The notes under the pieces: generated by a model | Databases searched by the model: none | The model's input: only the letters and a program-made list of their open reading frames with translations | What the model was told of the DNA's origin: nothing | Made by a program: the position numbers and the translations under genes | NCBI GenBank assembly: GCA_002329665.1 | Contig: DCTV01000044.1 | Coordinates: 25,770 to 49,418, forward strand | DNA length: 23,649 nucleotides | Direction of reading: 5' to 3' | Source: Christensenella sp. UBA1431 | Lineage (GTDB): Bacteria > Bacillota > Clostridia > Christensenellales > UBA1431 | In this document: positions 7,801-15,457 of the stretch, piece by piece | Layout: each line of letters starts with the position of its first letter | How positions within the stretch are numbered: the stretch's first letter is position 1

Positions 7801-8418
7801 TGCAACCTGATATATAAGATTTTCGACCAGACGTCCTGGCGGCCGACATTCTACTGCGTCTCGGACAGCACGATAACCAGGATCCATTCCCATGATATAA
7901 TGGACAACATGGACGGTTCGCAGTTGATGATCCGGGAGTTTGCGTTCCGGTACATGCACGTGCGGCCGTGGGACGCGGTACGGCTGCCCTACGTCTCCGT
8001 CGACCGGTACAAGGTCCGGGGCAATATCCTGGCCTACCACTACATTTCCCACGCGACAGTGATGAGCATGATGATGGAGCTCGCGTTTTTCATGGGCTTT
8101 AAGGAAATATACCTCATCGGCGTGGACGGGACGAGCGCTTCGGCAAAGGGAGGGCACTTCACCGATCACTACTTCGGCAAACAGTTGAAAGCCTATGCCG
8201 ATCAGGTTAAACAGAGGGTGATCGCGGATTACGACCCGAAAGCGCGCGCCGCGTACCTCCAGACAAGGACCCTTGACGTCTTCGCAAAACTGCGGGAACA
8301 TGCCGAAAAGCGCGGGATCAGAATCTTCAATGCCACCAGGGGAGGCGTCGTGGAAGTGTTCGAAAGGGCCGATTTCGATGAGGTCTTAGAAACAGAAAAG
8401 AAGGATTTGAAACAATGA
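4861..8418 (+). CDS. Four-domain protein: NTP-transferase-like, Fe-ADH-like, LicD-like and DUF115/GT42-like
   Basis: The 1185-residue uninterrupted frame has four regions. Residues 1-220 resemble a LicC-type nucleotidyltransferase, but the Gly-rich loop reads NAFATND, the PK lysine position is Gly23, and the metal Asp position is Ser109. Residues 222-590 resemble an iron-dependent alcohol dehydrogenase. Asp392 is kept, but the three metal histidine positions are Arg396, Tyr459 and Arg473, and the GGGS loop is GGDG (298-301). Residues 615-855 resemble LicD, with GTLLGAARCEGF intact, but the usual WDDDID is WDYSIE (660-665) and IDIFP is ISVYP (730-734). A very basic linker follows (860-935). 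Residues 936-1175 match DUF115/MptE-like proteins and recall GT42 sialyltransferases: FLIGNGPSL (957-965), EIYLIGVDG (1082-1090) and GGHFTDHYFG (1097-1106). This last domain looks intact. I infer three pseudoenzyme domains and one transferase-like domain. The stop overlaps legB by four bases. Confidence 0.8.
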   Translation: MLAVIVCNAFATNDDSTRENAGGALVSLNNGESVFERQLRILGECGITRFLIRAGTKKARLEPLTSQEAFRAFEFAWTDDPVYNRGSNIMYVCDPDRTLEEDAIILSESLVFNRKSMERFIDGPGPAFAVKAPDDAHGGALIVQAFDDGRIRAVGPPAGEPNGDCFALQPLCRLKKGVNSLKDARAVVWDGLLEDVPGADAAGMVSQRITCSDMMEQRVLCGAYSILKLEELLARGGVRKPLIVSDAWGSAWFLRAYLERFVQYAVFETTSDAPDYRDVLRGARLFAEEECDGVISVGGDGAAEMAKLIRLFSRLDDAEGYSRAKVRLTGVKHIAVPDGSGAGKEAIPEAFMVKDGKRERIAHPGLLPDIVLLEPKYMHMLEEEQNRSAVLDVVCRCIDSLWAVRSDDVSSAAAKEALSAVLDNCFSFLNGSIGSAAKVMRAQVLCAKAVYISGVTAAYAAGRGISSLLGIPRGRAAALCAPHFWEHYALELPNSHTDAGRKKLAAALFSIKEILSCKTNYEMTELLSFFAYKVSMTDFPDVSGQALNGLPKLLQEDALVNSPVSMDAQTICGVCRKAFAGDEFWRRAVLPRGPKGIHDWESFVRYWKACLYESVLMEIRKIGLELLDETVRICEETGLQYFLSYGTLLGAARCEGFLPWDYSIEVSMPRGDYERFIAVAVQRMRPGYYIHYSGNDPYCWFDCVRVCKEGTHLERKKDRFFYARKRGVYISVYPVDNLKYGTSSLISMRYRLCRGLSGIIHCRLNPRSRKLRLRARVILRLSRVFPIRRLHAMRHRIPGRRRKGDFALLGCRYALEREAVHKKLIYPLEKMEFEGGRYNVPRDWDSVLKRLYGDYEAFSLTRVLVPPKPLRVGFGPGKMISLFEPKTPKTRKQGKGRLSFKARVRRTIRRNTGRLKKLLRRTGTRIGGFFRLKGLMISRNSRTLASYRDKYAGQRCFLIGNGPSLKAEDLDRLKGEITFGCNLIYKIFDQTSWRPTFYCVSDSTITRIHSHDIMDNMDGSQLMIREFAFRYMHVRPWDAVRLPYVSVDRYKVRGNILAYHYISHATVMSMMMELAFFMGFKEIYLIGVDGTSASAKGGHFTDHYFGKQLKAYADQVKQRVIADYDPKARAAYLQTRTLDVFAKLREHAEKRGIRIFNATRGGVVEVFERADFDEVLETEKKDLKQ

Positions 8419-9395
8419 AGAAGGTCATGGTCACCGGCGCAGACGGGTTCATCGGGAGCCACCTCGCCGAAACGCTGGTCAGCGAGGGCTACCGGGTCAA
8501 GGCGTTCGTGTATTACAATTCTTTCAATTCGCTGGGATGGCTCGACACGTCCCCGAAGGAGATTCTGGACGAAATAGAGGTTTTCTCCGGCGACATCCGC
8601 GACCCCAACGGCGTGCGGCAGGCGATGAAAGGGGTCGACGGGGTGTTCCATCTGGCGGCGCTGATCGCGATACCGTTCAGCTATCATTCGCCCGATTCCT
8701 ATGTGGACACCAACATCAAGGGGACGTTGAACGTGCTGCAGGCCGCGCGCGATCTGGGGACGGCCCGCCTGCTCATCACTTCCACCTCCGAAGTGTACGG
8801 CACGGCGCAGTATGTCCCTATCGACGAAAAGCATCCCTATCAGGGGCAGTCGCCGTATTCCGCCACCAAAATAGGCGCGGACAGGCTGGCGGAAAGCTTT
8901 TACCGCAGCTTCGGCCTGCCAATAACGATCGTGCGCCCTTTCAACACGTACGGGCCCAGGCAGTCCGCAAGGGCGGTGCTGCCCACCATCATCACCCAGT
9001 TGCTCAGCGGGAAAGAGGAGATCAAGCTCGGCGCCCTCACCCCGACCCGCGATTTCAACTACGTGAAGGACACCGTAGACGGCTTTATCGCGATAGCCGG
9101 GGCACAGAACACCGTCGGGGAGGAGATCAACATCGCCACGCAGACGGAGATCTCCATCGGGGACGCAGCCAGGGAGATCATCAGGCTGATCAACCCCGGG
9201 GCCGGGATCGTCTGCGACGAACAGCGCCTGCGCCCCGAGAAGAGCGAGGTGAACCGCCTGCTTGGGTCGAACGAGAAGATCAGGGAACTGACTCGCTGGC
9301 GCCCCCGGTACACGTTTTCGCAGGGCATCGCGGAAACGATCGAATGGATGAAGGAGAACTTGGACAGGTACAAGGCGGACATATATAATATATAG
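8415..9395 (+). CDS. legB: GDP-N-acetylglucosamine 4,6-dehydratase (legionaminic acid pathway)
   Basis: The 326-residue extended short-chain dehydrogenase has the NAD-binding motif TGADGFIGSH near the N-terminus, the TSTSEVYG segment and the catalytic Tyr148-xxx-Lys152. It closely resembles LegB, the NAD-dependent 4,6-dehydratase that turns GDP-GlcNAc into the 4-keto-6-deoxy sugar at the start of the GDP-type legionaminic acid route. Placement directly before a LegC-type aminotransferase and a PtmE-type guanylyltransferase supports this over other dehydratases. The ATG overlaps the preceding stop in an ATGA arrangement. Activity is expected in the cytosol. The choice of GDP rather than UDP sugar is inferred from ptmE, not read from this protein. 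Confidence 0.88.
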   Translation: MKKVMVTGADGFIGSHLAETLVSEGYRVKAFVYYNSFNSLGWLDTSPKEILDEIEVFSGDIRDPNGVRQAMKGVDGVFHLAALIAIPFSYHSPDSYVDTNIKGTLNVLQAARDLGTARLLITSTSEVYGTAQYVPIDEKHPYQGQSPYSATKIGADRLAESFYRSFGLPITIVRPFNTYGPRQSARAVLPTIITQLLSGKEEIKLGALTPTRDFNYVKDTVDGFIAIAGAQNTVGEEINIATQTEISIGDAAREIIRLINPGAGIVCDEQRLRPEKSEVNRLLGSNEKIRELTRWRPRYTFSQGIAETIEWMKENLDRYKADIYNI

Positions 9396-9441
9396 CAGAT
9401 ACAACCGGTAACGGTAAAACGAACGGGAAAGGTCGTATGGC

Positions 9442-10575
9442 ATGGACAGGTTCATCCCTCTGTCGGTCCCCAACATCAAAGGCAACGAACAAAGCTACGT
9501 CGACGATGCGCTGGCCCTCGAATGGGTTTCCACCGGCGGCGCGTACATCACCCGGATGGAGAAAGCCGTCGCGGAGTATACGAAGACGCCCGAAGCCGTG
9601 GCCTGCCAGTCGGGCACGGCGGCGCTGCACCTGTCCCTGATCTGCTGCGGCGTGGAGCCGGGGGATGAGGTGATCGTGCCGACGCTGACGTTCGTAGCGG
9701 CGGTGAACCCCGTGAAATACGCCGGCGCCGAACCGGTGTTCATGGACTGTGACGACTCGCTGTGCATGGACATGGACAAGCTGGCGCTGTTTTTCGAGGA
9801 GGAATGCGACCATACCGGGGGCTCGCTTACCGACAGGCGGACGGGGCGGCGGATTGCGGCCGTTATAGTGGTCCACGTGTTCGGCAACATCGCGGACATG
9901 GAAAAGCTCATGGACATGGGTAAGCGCTACGGTTTTCCCGTGATCGAGGACGCGACCGAAGCCCTGGGGAGCCGGGTCGAAAAGGGCAGGTACGCCGGGC
10001 GTTTCGCGGGCACCATAGGCGACATCGGCGCGTATTCGTTCAACGGCAACAAGATCATTACCACCGGCGGCGGGGGCATGATCGTGTCCTCCCGCCCCGG
10101 CTGGCTCGACCGCGCGAGATACCTCTCGACGCAGGCCAAGGACGATCCTGTGTATTTCGTGCACAACGCAATCGGGTACAATTACAGGATGACCAACGTG
10201 CAGGCCGCCATTGGCGTGGGCCAGATGGAACGGCTGGAAGACTTCATCGAAACCAAGCGGAAAAACTACCGGTGTTATATCGAAAACGGCATCCCTCTGC
10301 TGCCCTTCAGGGAAGGCACACGGCCCAACTACTGGTTCTACAGCCACCTGAGCGAAAGGCGCGACGAGCTCGTTGGCTACCTCGACCGAAACCGCGTCCA
10401 GTCGCGGCCGGTGTGGCGCCTGATCCACACGCTTAAGCCGTATGAGGACTGCCGGAGCTACCGCATGGAAAAAGCGCCGTATTATGGAGACAGGATCATC
10501 AACCTGCCCTGCAGCACGAATCTTTCGGAGCGGGAAGTTGCCCGTGTTGCGCGGACGATCAAACAGTTCGGATGA
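9442..10575 (+). CDS. legC: PLP-dependent 4-aminotransferase (legionaminic acid pathway)
   Basis: The 377-residue protein belongs to the DegT/DnrJ/EryC1/StrS sugar aminotransferases. PLP-site features include the CQSGTAALHLSL loop, Asp170 in IEDATEALG, and the Schiff-base Lys204 in SFNGNKIITTGGGG. The opening IPLSVPNIKGNE and the length match LegC, which adds the 4-amino group to the 4-keto sugar made by LegB, normally with glutamate as donor. The start ATG at 9442 has GGGAAAGG about ten bases upstream. A second ATG five bases earlier is out of frame. A 46-base gap separates it from legB, one of the few non-overlapping junctions in this pathway block. Confidence 0.88.
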   Translation: MDRFIPLSVPNIKGNEQSYVDDALALEWVSTGGAYITRMEKAVAEYTKTPEAVACQSGTAALHLSLICCGVEPGDEVIVPTLTFVAAVNPVKYAGAEPVFMDCDDSLCMDMDKLALFFEEECDHTGGSLTDRRTGRRIAAVIVVHVFGNIADMEKLMDMGKRYGFPVIEDATEALGSRVEKGRYAGRFAGTIGDIGAYSFNGNKIITTGGGGMIVSSRPGWLDRARYLSTQAKDDPVYFVHNAIGYNYRMTNVQAAIGVGQMERLEDFIETKRKNYRCYIENGIPLLPFREGTRPNYWFYSHLSERRDELVGYLDRNRVQSRPVWRLIHTLKPYEDCRSYRMEKAPYYGDRIINLPCSTNLSEREVARVARTIKQFG

Positions 10576-10593
10576 ATCGGAGGTGAACCGGCT

Positions 10594-11649
10594 GTGCGGG
10601 ATATAAAGGAATACATGATCCCACCGTCCATGAAAGTGATAGAGGCCATGTCCGCGATCGACAGGATCGGGGAAGGCATCGCTTTCGTCTGCGAGGAAGA
10701 ACGCCTTTTGGGCACCCTGTCCGACGGCGACGTCCGCAGGCACATCCTGCGCGGGGGCGACCTCGGCGCCTGCGTGTCGAATGTCGCCAACCCGAACTTC
10801 AGGTACCTCAACCCCGAGGACATCTCGTCGGCGCAGGAGATCATGCAGCGCCACAAGCTGCGGGCCATCCCCGTGCTGGACGAGCGCGACCGGCTCATCT
10901 CGATCTGTTTTGCAAACAACGTCGTCGTCCGCTCGGGATCGAAACTGGGCCTGCCGGTCGTCATCATGGCCGGAGGCAAGGGCACGAGGCTCCATCCCTA
11001 CACGAAGGTGCTGCCCAAACCGCTGATACCCATCGGCGACATCCCCATCACCATGCACATCATGCAGAGCTTCGCCGCCTACGGCTGCAAAGCGTTCACG
11101 ATGATCGTCAACCACCAGAAAGAGCTTATCAAGGCCTATTATTCCGACATCGACGCGCCTTTTTCCGTCGACTACGCGGAAGAGTCCAAGCCTCTGGGGA
11201 CGGGCGGCGGGCTCAAGCTCCTCGAGGGGAGGATAGAAACCACCTTTTTCATGACCAACTGCGACATTATCGTCGAGGCGGATTATGCCGACATCATCCG
11301 CTACCACAGGAAGAACGAAAACCTCGTGACCATGGTATGCGCGGTGAAAAAAGTGACCGTTCCCTACGGGACGGTCAAGCTCGACCCCAACGGCCTGATC
11401 GAAGACATCGTCGAGAAGCCCACCTTTTCGTTTCTGACCAACACGGGGTTCTATGTCGTCGAGCCGCGCGTGTTCGATTACATCCCGGAAGGCGCCTTCA
11501 TCCATATCACCGACATCATCGAGCGCTGCTCGGCCGGGGGGGAAAGGGTAGGGGTCTACCCGGTCGCCGAGAGCCAGTGGATGGACATGGGACAGCTCGA
11601 CGAGATGGAGAAGATGCTCGAGAGGAGGGGAGGGCGCACAGGTGAGTAA
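10594..11649 (+). CDS. ptmE: CBS-domain sugar-phosphate guanylyltransferase
   Basis: The 351-residue protein has two parts. Residues 1-115 form a tandem CBS pair (TLSDGDVRRH near 41-50, LRAIPVLDERDRLI near 89-102). From about residue 120 there is a nucleotidyltransferase with AGGKGTRL (126-133) and LPKPLIPIG (140-148). This architecture is that of PtmE in Campylobacter, which makes GDP-glucosamine-type sugars for legionaminic acid. The CBS pair suggests allosteric control by an adenine or other nucleotide, although no ligand can be read from sequence. The start is GTG at 10594, with a GGAGG about ten bases upstream. The 3' end overlaps legH by eight bases. The enzymes that would supply glucosamine-1-phosphate (PtmF-like, phosphomutase) are not in the window and may come from central metabolism. 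Confidence 0.87.
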   Translation: MRDIKEYMIPPSMKVIEAMSAIDRIGEGIAFVCEEERLLGTLSDGDVRRHILRGGDLGACVSNVANPNFRYLNPEDISSAQEIMQRHKLRAIPVLDERDRLISICFANNVVVRSGSKLGLPVVIMAGGKGTRLHPYTKVLPKPLIPIGDIPITMHIMQSFAAYGCKAFTMIVNHQKELIKAYYSDIDAPFSVDYAEESKPLGTGGGLKLLEGRIETTFFMTNCDIIVEADYADIIRYHRKNENLVTMVCAVKKVTVPYGTVKLDPNGLIEDIVEKPTFSFLTNTGFYVVEPRVFDYIPEGAFIHITDIIERCSAGGERVGVYPVAESQWMDMGQLDEMEKMLERRGGRTGE

Positions 11650-12283
11650 CAAGCTGCTGCTCCTGGGCGGCGGCGGGCACTGCCGCTCGGTGCTGGCCTG
11701 TCTGGACAGGAGCCGCTACGAGGATGTTGTCATTCTGGACCACGAATCGAATCTCGGCAAAGCGGTGGACGGCATCCGCATCGCCGGGACCGACGGCGAT
11801 CTCGAGCGGATGTATGACCTAGGCTACAGGGAAGCGTTCATAACGCTGGGCGGCGCCCGTGCTCACAGCCGCCGGGGCGACCTCTATGCGGTTATTGAAA
11901 GGATCGGGTTTGACATGCCCGTCATCGTTGACCCCACGGCCGCGATAGCGGATACCGCGGTCCTTCGGCAGGGCGTTTTCGTCGGCAAGAACGCAGTGGT
12001 CAACGCGGGCGCCGCCGTGGGCGCGTGCGCCATCATCAACACCGGGGCCATCGTGGAACACGACTGCGTCATAGGCGCGTTTTCGCATATAGCCACCGGC
12101 GCGGTGCTTTCGGGGAACGTGAAGATCGGCCGCGGCACGCATGTGGGGGCGGGCGCGAGCGTGCGGCAGGGCGTAAGCATCGGCGACAATACGACGGTGG
12201 GAATGGGCAGCGTGGTCCTTAGCGACATTCCCGACGGCTGCACGGCCTACGGCGTGCCCTGCAGGAAGGCGGAGCGGCCATGA
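11642..12283 (+). CDS. legH: NeuD/PglD-family sugar O/N-acetyltransferase (legionaminic acid pathway)
   Basis: The 213-residue protein has a Rossmann-like N-terminal domain starting LLLLGGGGHCRSV, then a left-handed beta-helix of hexapeptide repeats from about residue 95 (AIADTAVLRQGVFVGKNAVV and onward). It contains the catalytic-type histidine segment IVEHDCVIG and the C-terminal DIPDGCTAYGVPCR. This is the NeuD/PglD/LegH layout, trimeric with acetyl-CoA at the subunit interface. In this pathway it would N-acetylate the 4-amino group left by LegC. It starts at GTG 11642 inside the ptmE end, behind a purine-rich GGAGGGGAGGG Shine-Dalgarno region. Its stop overlaps legI by four bases. Confidence 0.87.
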   Translation: MSNKLLLLGGGGHCRSVLACLDRSRYEDVVILDHESNLGKAVDGIRIAGTDGDLERMYDLGYREAFITLGGARAHSRRGDLYAVIERIGFDMPVIVDPTAAIADTAVLRQGVFVGKNAVVNAGAAVGACAIINTGAIVEHDCVIGAFSHIATGAVLSGNVKIGRGTHVGAGASVRQGVSIGDNTTVGMGSVVLSDIPDGCTAYGVPCRKAERP

Positions 12284-13278
12284 GCAGGGCGTTGATCATC
12301 GCGGAAGCGGGCGTCAACCACAACGGCGACGCGGCGCTTGCGAAGGAAATGATCGCCTGTGCCGCAGAGTGCGGCGCGGACATGATTAAGTTCCAGACGT
12401 TCGTGCCCGGGCGCATGGTCGCGGCGTCGGCCCAAAAAGCCGGGTATCAGCGGCAGGCGACCGGCGGCGCCGAGTCGCAGCTCGAGATGCTAAAAAGGCT
12501 TATACTGCCCGCCGGCGCCTATCCAAAGCTTAAGGAAGCGTGCGCGAGGCACGGGATCGGCTTCCTGTCCACGCCTTTCGACCTTGAGAGCGTCGCTTTC
12601 CTCGAGAGCATCGGGATGGGGCTGTGGAAGGTCCCTTCCGGGGAGATCACGAACCTGCCCTACCTGATCCGCATCGCCCGCACGAATAAGCCGGTCATCC
12701 TCTCGACCGGGATGAGCACGATGAAAGAGGTCGCCGACGCGGTGGACATACTCAGGGCCCACGGCGCGGACGGCATCACCCTGCTGCACTGCACGACGGA
12801 GTACCCGGCGCCCTATGAGGACGTGAACCTTCGCGCGATGGTGGCGCTGAGGGACAGGTTCGGCCTTCCGGCCGGGTATTCCGACCACACTCAAGGCATC
12901 GAGATACCCATAGCCGCCGCCGCGCTGGGCGCGGCCGTCATCGAAAAGCATTTCACCCTGGACAGGCACATGCCGGGGCCGGACCACATGGCGAGCCTGG
13001 AACCGGGGGAACTCGCGGCGATGGTGCGCGGGATCAGGAAGGTGGAAGCGGCCATGGGGACGGGGGAGAAAGCCCCTTCGCCGTCCGAGGCGAAGAACCT
13101 GGCCGTGGTGCGAAAGAGCATTGTCGCCGCCTGTCCGATCAAAAAAGGCGAGGCGTTCACGGAAGCGAACCTGTGCGCGAAAAGGCCGGGGACCGGCGTC
13201 TCGCCCATGCGCTGGTACGAGGTGCTGGGCAAGAAAGCCAAACGGGACTATATGGAGGACGAGCTGATCGAATTATGA
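12280..13278 (+). CDS. legI: N,N'-diacetyllegionaminic acid synthase (NeuB family)
   Basis: The 332-residue protein shows a NeuB TIM barrel beginning IIAEAGVNHNGD, with KFQTFVPGRM, LSTPFD, KVPSGEITNLP, LSTGMSTMKE, CTTEYPAP and GYSDHTQGIE in family order. A C-terminal SAF (antifreeze-like) domain runs from about residue 275 (RKSIVAACPIKKGEAFT). It condenses a 2,4-diacetamido-trideoxymannose with phosphoenolpyruvate to give the nine-carbon legionaminic acid. Sequence alone does not separate LegI from NeuB or PseI with certainty. The choice rests on its position between legH and legG with legB and legC upstream. The ATG overlaps the legH stop and its own stop overlaps legG, so translation is probably coupled. 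Confidence 0.87.
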   Translation: MSRALIIAEAGVNHNGDAALAKEMIACAAECGADMIKFQTFVPGRMVAASAQKAGYQRQATGGAESQLEMLKRLILPAGAYPKLKEACARHGIGFLSTPFDLESVAFLESIGMGLWKVPSGEITNLPYLIRIARTNKPVILSTGMSTMKEVADAVDILRAHGADGITLLHCTTEYPAPYEDVNLRAMVALRDRFGLPAGYSDHTQGIEIPIAAAALGAAVIEKHFTLDRHMPGPDHMASLEPGELAAMVRGIRKVEAAMGTGEKAPSPSEAKNLAVVRKSIVAACPIKKGEAFTEANLCAKRPGTGVSPMRWYEVLGKKAKRDYMEDELIEL

Positions 13279-14456
13279 AAAAGACCGTATGCATCATGAC
13301 CGCGACGCGGGCCGAATGGGGGCTGCTTCGGCCGGTCGCCGGGCGGATCAGGATGAAGGAGGGGCTGGAACTGGTGCTGGCCGTGACCGGCACGCATTTC
13401 CTGGCCGAGTACGGGAACACGTACGAAGACATACTCTCGGACGGATTCGCCATCGACGAGAGGGTGGATATCCAGCTCTATCCCCAGAGCCCCGCGGCCG
13501 TGAGCAAGACCATGGCGCTGGCCCTGCTGGGCTTTGCTGACCTGTTCGCGCGCAGGCGGATCGATCTGCTGATCGTACTGGGGGACCGCTACGAAACGCT
13601 GGCCGTTTGCATGGCCGCGATGAGCGCGCGCGTCCCGATCGCCCACCTGCACGGCGGGGAGACCACGGAGGGCGCGATGGACGAGGGCATCCGCCACGCC
13701 GTAACGAAGCTCGCCAGCCTGCATTTCACCAGCAACGAAAGCCACCGCAGGCGCGTGATACAGATGGGCGAGCGGCCCGAGCGCGTGTTCAACACCGGCG
13801 CCCCCGGCATCGACAACATCCTTGGCATGGAACTGTTATCTAGAGACGGGCTAGCCGAGGCGCTGGGGTTTGACCTTACGGGCACGTACGGGGTCGTCGC
13901 CTTCCATCCGGCCACGCTGGAGGGGGACGCAGAGGCGCAGTGCCGGGCGGTGTTCGACGCGCTTTCGGCTTTCCCGCACCTTCGTTTCATCATCACGAAA
14001 TCCAACGCGGACGAGGGCGGGAACGCGATCAACGCCCTGATCGACCGATACGCGGCCAAGAGGGAAAACGTCCTGGCCGCGGCGTCGCTGGGGAGCCTGA
14101 AGTACCTGAGCGCGCTCAAACACGCCGCCGTGATGGTGGGCAATTCCTCGAGCGGGATCATCGAAGCGCCGTATTTCAACGTCCCCGTCGTGAACGTGGG
14201 CGACCGGCAAAAAGGGCGGATGCAGGCCGAAGGCACGCTCAACTGCCCGACGGAATCGCAGGCGATCGCCGCGGCGATGCAGAGGGCGCTCGCCCCCGGT
14301 TTCAGGGAAGGGCTTCGCAATAAGAACCTCTACGGGGACGGCAACGCCGCAAAACGCATCGCGGACATCGTGGACGAGCAGCTTCGCGCCGGCCCGGTCG
14401 GACTCAGGAAGTCCTTTTACGATATCGAATTCACGCCTGAGCCGGACCAGGCATGA
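13275..14456 (+). CDS. legG: Hydrolyzing NDP-sugar 2-epimerase (NeuC family)
   Basis: The 393-residue protein carries NeuC-type GT-B features: MTATRAEWGLLRPV at the start, VTGTHF, LGDRYETLAV, HLHGGETTEGAMDEGIRHA, and near the C-terminus VMVGNSSSGIIEAP and NVGDRQKGR. It should remove the nucleotide from GDP-2,4-diacetamido-trideoxyglucose and invert C2, giving the free manno sugar used by LegI. The frame is open upstream to 13173, but the ATG at 13275 gives the canonical family N-terminus and the same four-base ATGA overlap seen at neighbouring junctions. The nucleotide preference (GDP) follows from ptmE and not from this protein. Confidence 0.87.
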   Translation: MKKTVCIMTATRAEWGLLRPVAGRIRMKEGLELVLAVTGTHFLAEYGNTYEDILSDGFAIDERVDIQLYPQSPAAVSKTMALALLGFADLFARRRIDLLIVLGDRYETLAVCMAAMSARVPIAHLHGGETTEGAMDEGIRHAVTKLASLHFTSNESHRRRVIQMGERPERVFNTGAPGIDNILGMELLSRDGLAEALGFDLTGTYGVVAFHPATLEGDAEAQCRAVFDALSAFPHLRFIITKSNADEGGNAINALIDRYAAKRENVLAAASLGSLKYLSALKHAAVMVGNSSSGIIEAPYFNVPVVNVGDRQKGRMQAEGTLNCPTESQAIAAAMQRALAPGFREGLRNKNLYGDGNAAKRIADIVDEQLRAGPVGLRKSFYDIEFTPEPDQA

Positions 14457-14470
14457 ACGGAGGCGCTTGT

Positions 14471-15457
14471 ATGAACATCGTCGTTGTGGGGCTCGGTTCG
14501 ATGGGCACGAGGCGCATCCGCATCCTGCGCGACAGGGTTCCCGGGGCGGCCGTTTCGGGCGCGGACCCGTCCGCAGAGCGCCGCAGGCGGGTCGAAGAGA
14601 CGTACGGCATCACCTGCTTCTCGTCTTTTTGCGAGGCCGTTGGAAGCAAGAAATTTGATGCCGCGTTCATATGCACGTCGCCCGATACGCACTGCGACCT
14701 GATACGAGAGGCGCTGCAGGCGGACCTTCACGTGTTCACCGAATTGAATCTCATCAATAGGGGGTACGGCGCGCTCATAGACCTTGCGCGGGAACGGAGC
14801 AAGCGGATATTCCTGTCGTCCACCCTTCTGTACCGCCGGGAAGTACAGGAAATCATGCGGTTGATCGAGGGGAAAGGCCCCCTCATGTATATCTACCATG
14901 TGGGGCAGTATTTACCGGACTGGCACCCCTGGGAGAACTACAGGGACTTTTTTGTAGGCCGCAGGGAAACGAACGGGTGCCGGGAGATCTTTGCGATACA
15001 GCTCCCGTGGATATGGAAGGCGTTCGGGGCGCCTGGCTCCGGCGTGTACGTGTCCGCGAAAAAAATAAGCGGACTGGACATCGATTATACTGATTCCTAC
15101 ATCGTCACGTTGGAACATGAGGGCGGGAACAGGGGCGTGCTCGTCGTGGACGTCGTCTCCCGCAAAGCCTCTTGCAGGCTGGAAATCGTCGGGGAAAAAC
15201 TGCACGTTCTGTGGGACGGGACCCCGGATGGACTGCAGAGCTACAGCTTTGAAAAAAAGGCGTTCGAGGGGATCCCGCTTTACGATTCCTTCGAGCAGGA
15301 TCCGCATTATGCGGTCAACATCATCGAGGACGCCTACGCAGCGGAAATCGATACGTTCCTGTGCTATGTCGCGGGGCTGAAAACGCCGCTGTACACGATC
15401 GAGGAGGACGAACGCGTGCTAAAGTTGATTGACACGATCGAAGGGGAGTCACGATGA
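14471..15457 (+). CDS. Gfo/Idh/MocA-family oxidoreductase 1, atypical active site
   Basis: The 328-residue protein opens with a Rossmann motif, VVVGLGSMGTRR, and has the family's two-domain layout. The usual EKP motif, whose lysine contacts the cofactor and substrate, reads ELN here (91-93). In alignment with the next gene, the positions of its Asp176 and His179 are both isoleucine (173 and 176). The two proteins share the pattern YLPDW...YRD and are probably paralogues. An ATG at 14453 overlaps legG, but the ATG at 14471 has GGAGG seven bases upstream and begins directly at the beta strand, so I chose it. The position between legG and legF suggests a step on the nonulosonate or its precursor. 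Loss of the lysine leaves activity doubtful. It could act in a heteromer with its neighbour. Confidence 0.72.
   Translation: MNIVVVGLGSMGTRRIRILRDRVPGAAVSGADPSAERRRRVEETYGITCFSSFCEAVGSKKFDAAFICTSPDTHCDLIREALQADLHVFTELNLINRGYGALIDLARERSKRIFLSSTLLYRREVQEIMRLIEGKGPLMYIYHVGQYLPDWHPWENYRDFFVGRRETNGCREIFAIQLPWIWKAFGAPGSGVYVSAKKISGLDIDYTDSYIVTLEHEGGNRGVLVVDVVSRKASCRLEIVGEKLHVLWDGTPDGLQSYSFEKKAFEGIPLYDSFEQDPHYAVNIIEDAYAAEIDTFLCYVAGLKTPLYTIEEDERVLKLIDTIEGESR

Noticed and set aside
8229-9485. 418-codon minus-strand frame
   Set aside because: Antisense of legB and the end of the four-domain gene. No motifs, and composition typical of a shadow frame.
9280-11652. 790-codon open frame on the minus strand
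   Set aside because: It lies opposite legB, legC and ptmE, which have clear family motifs. The product is rich in His, Arg, Asp and Val without recognisable domains, as expected for the antisense of GC-rich genes.
13173-13274. Upstream extension of legG
   Set aside because: It is read from the end of legI in another frame. ATG 13275 gives the NeuC-family N-terminus and the usual four-base overlap.
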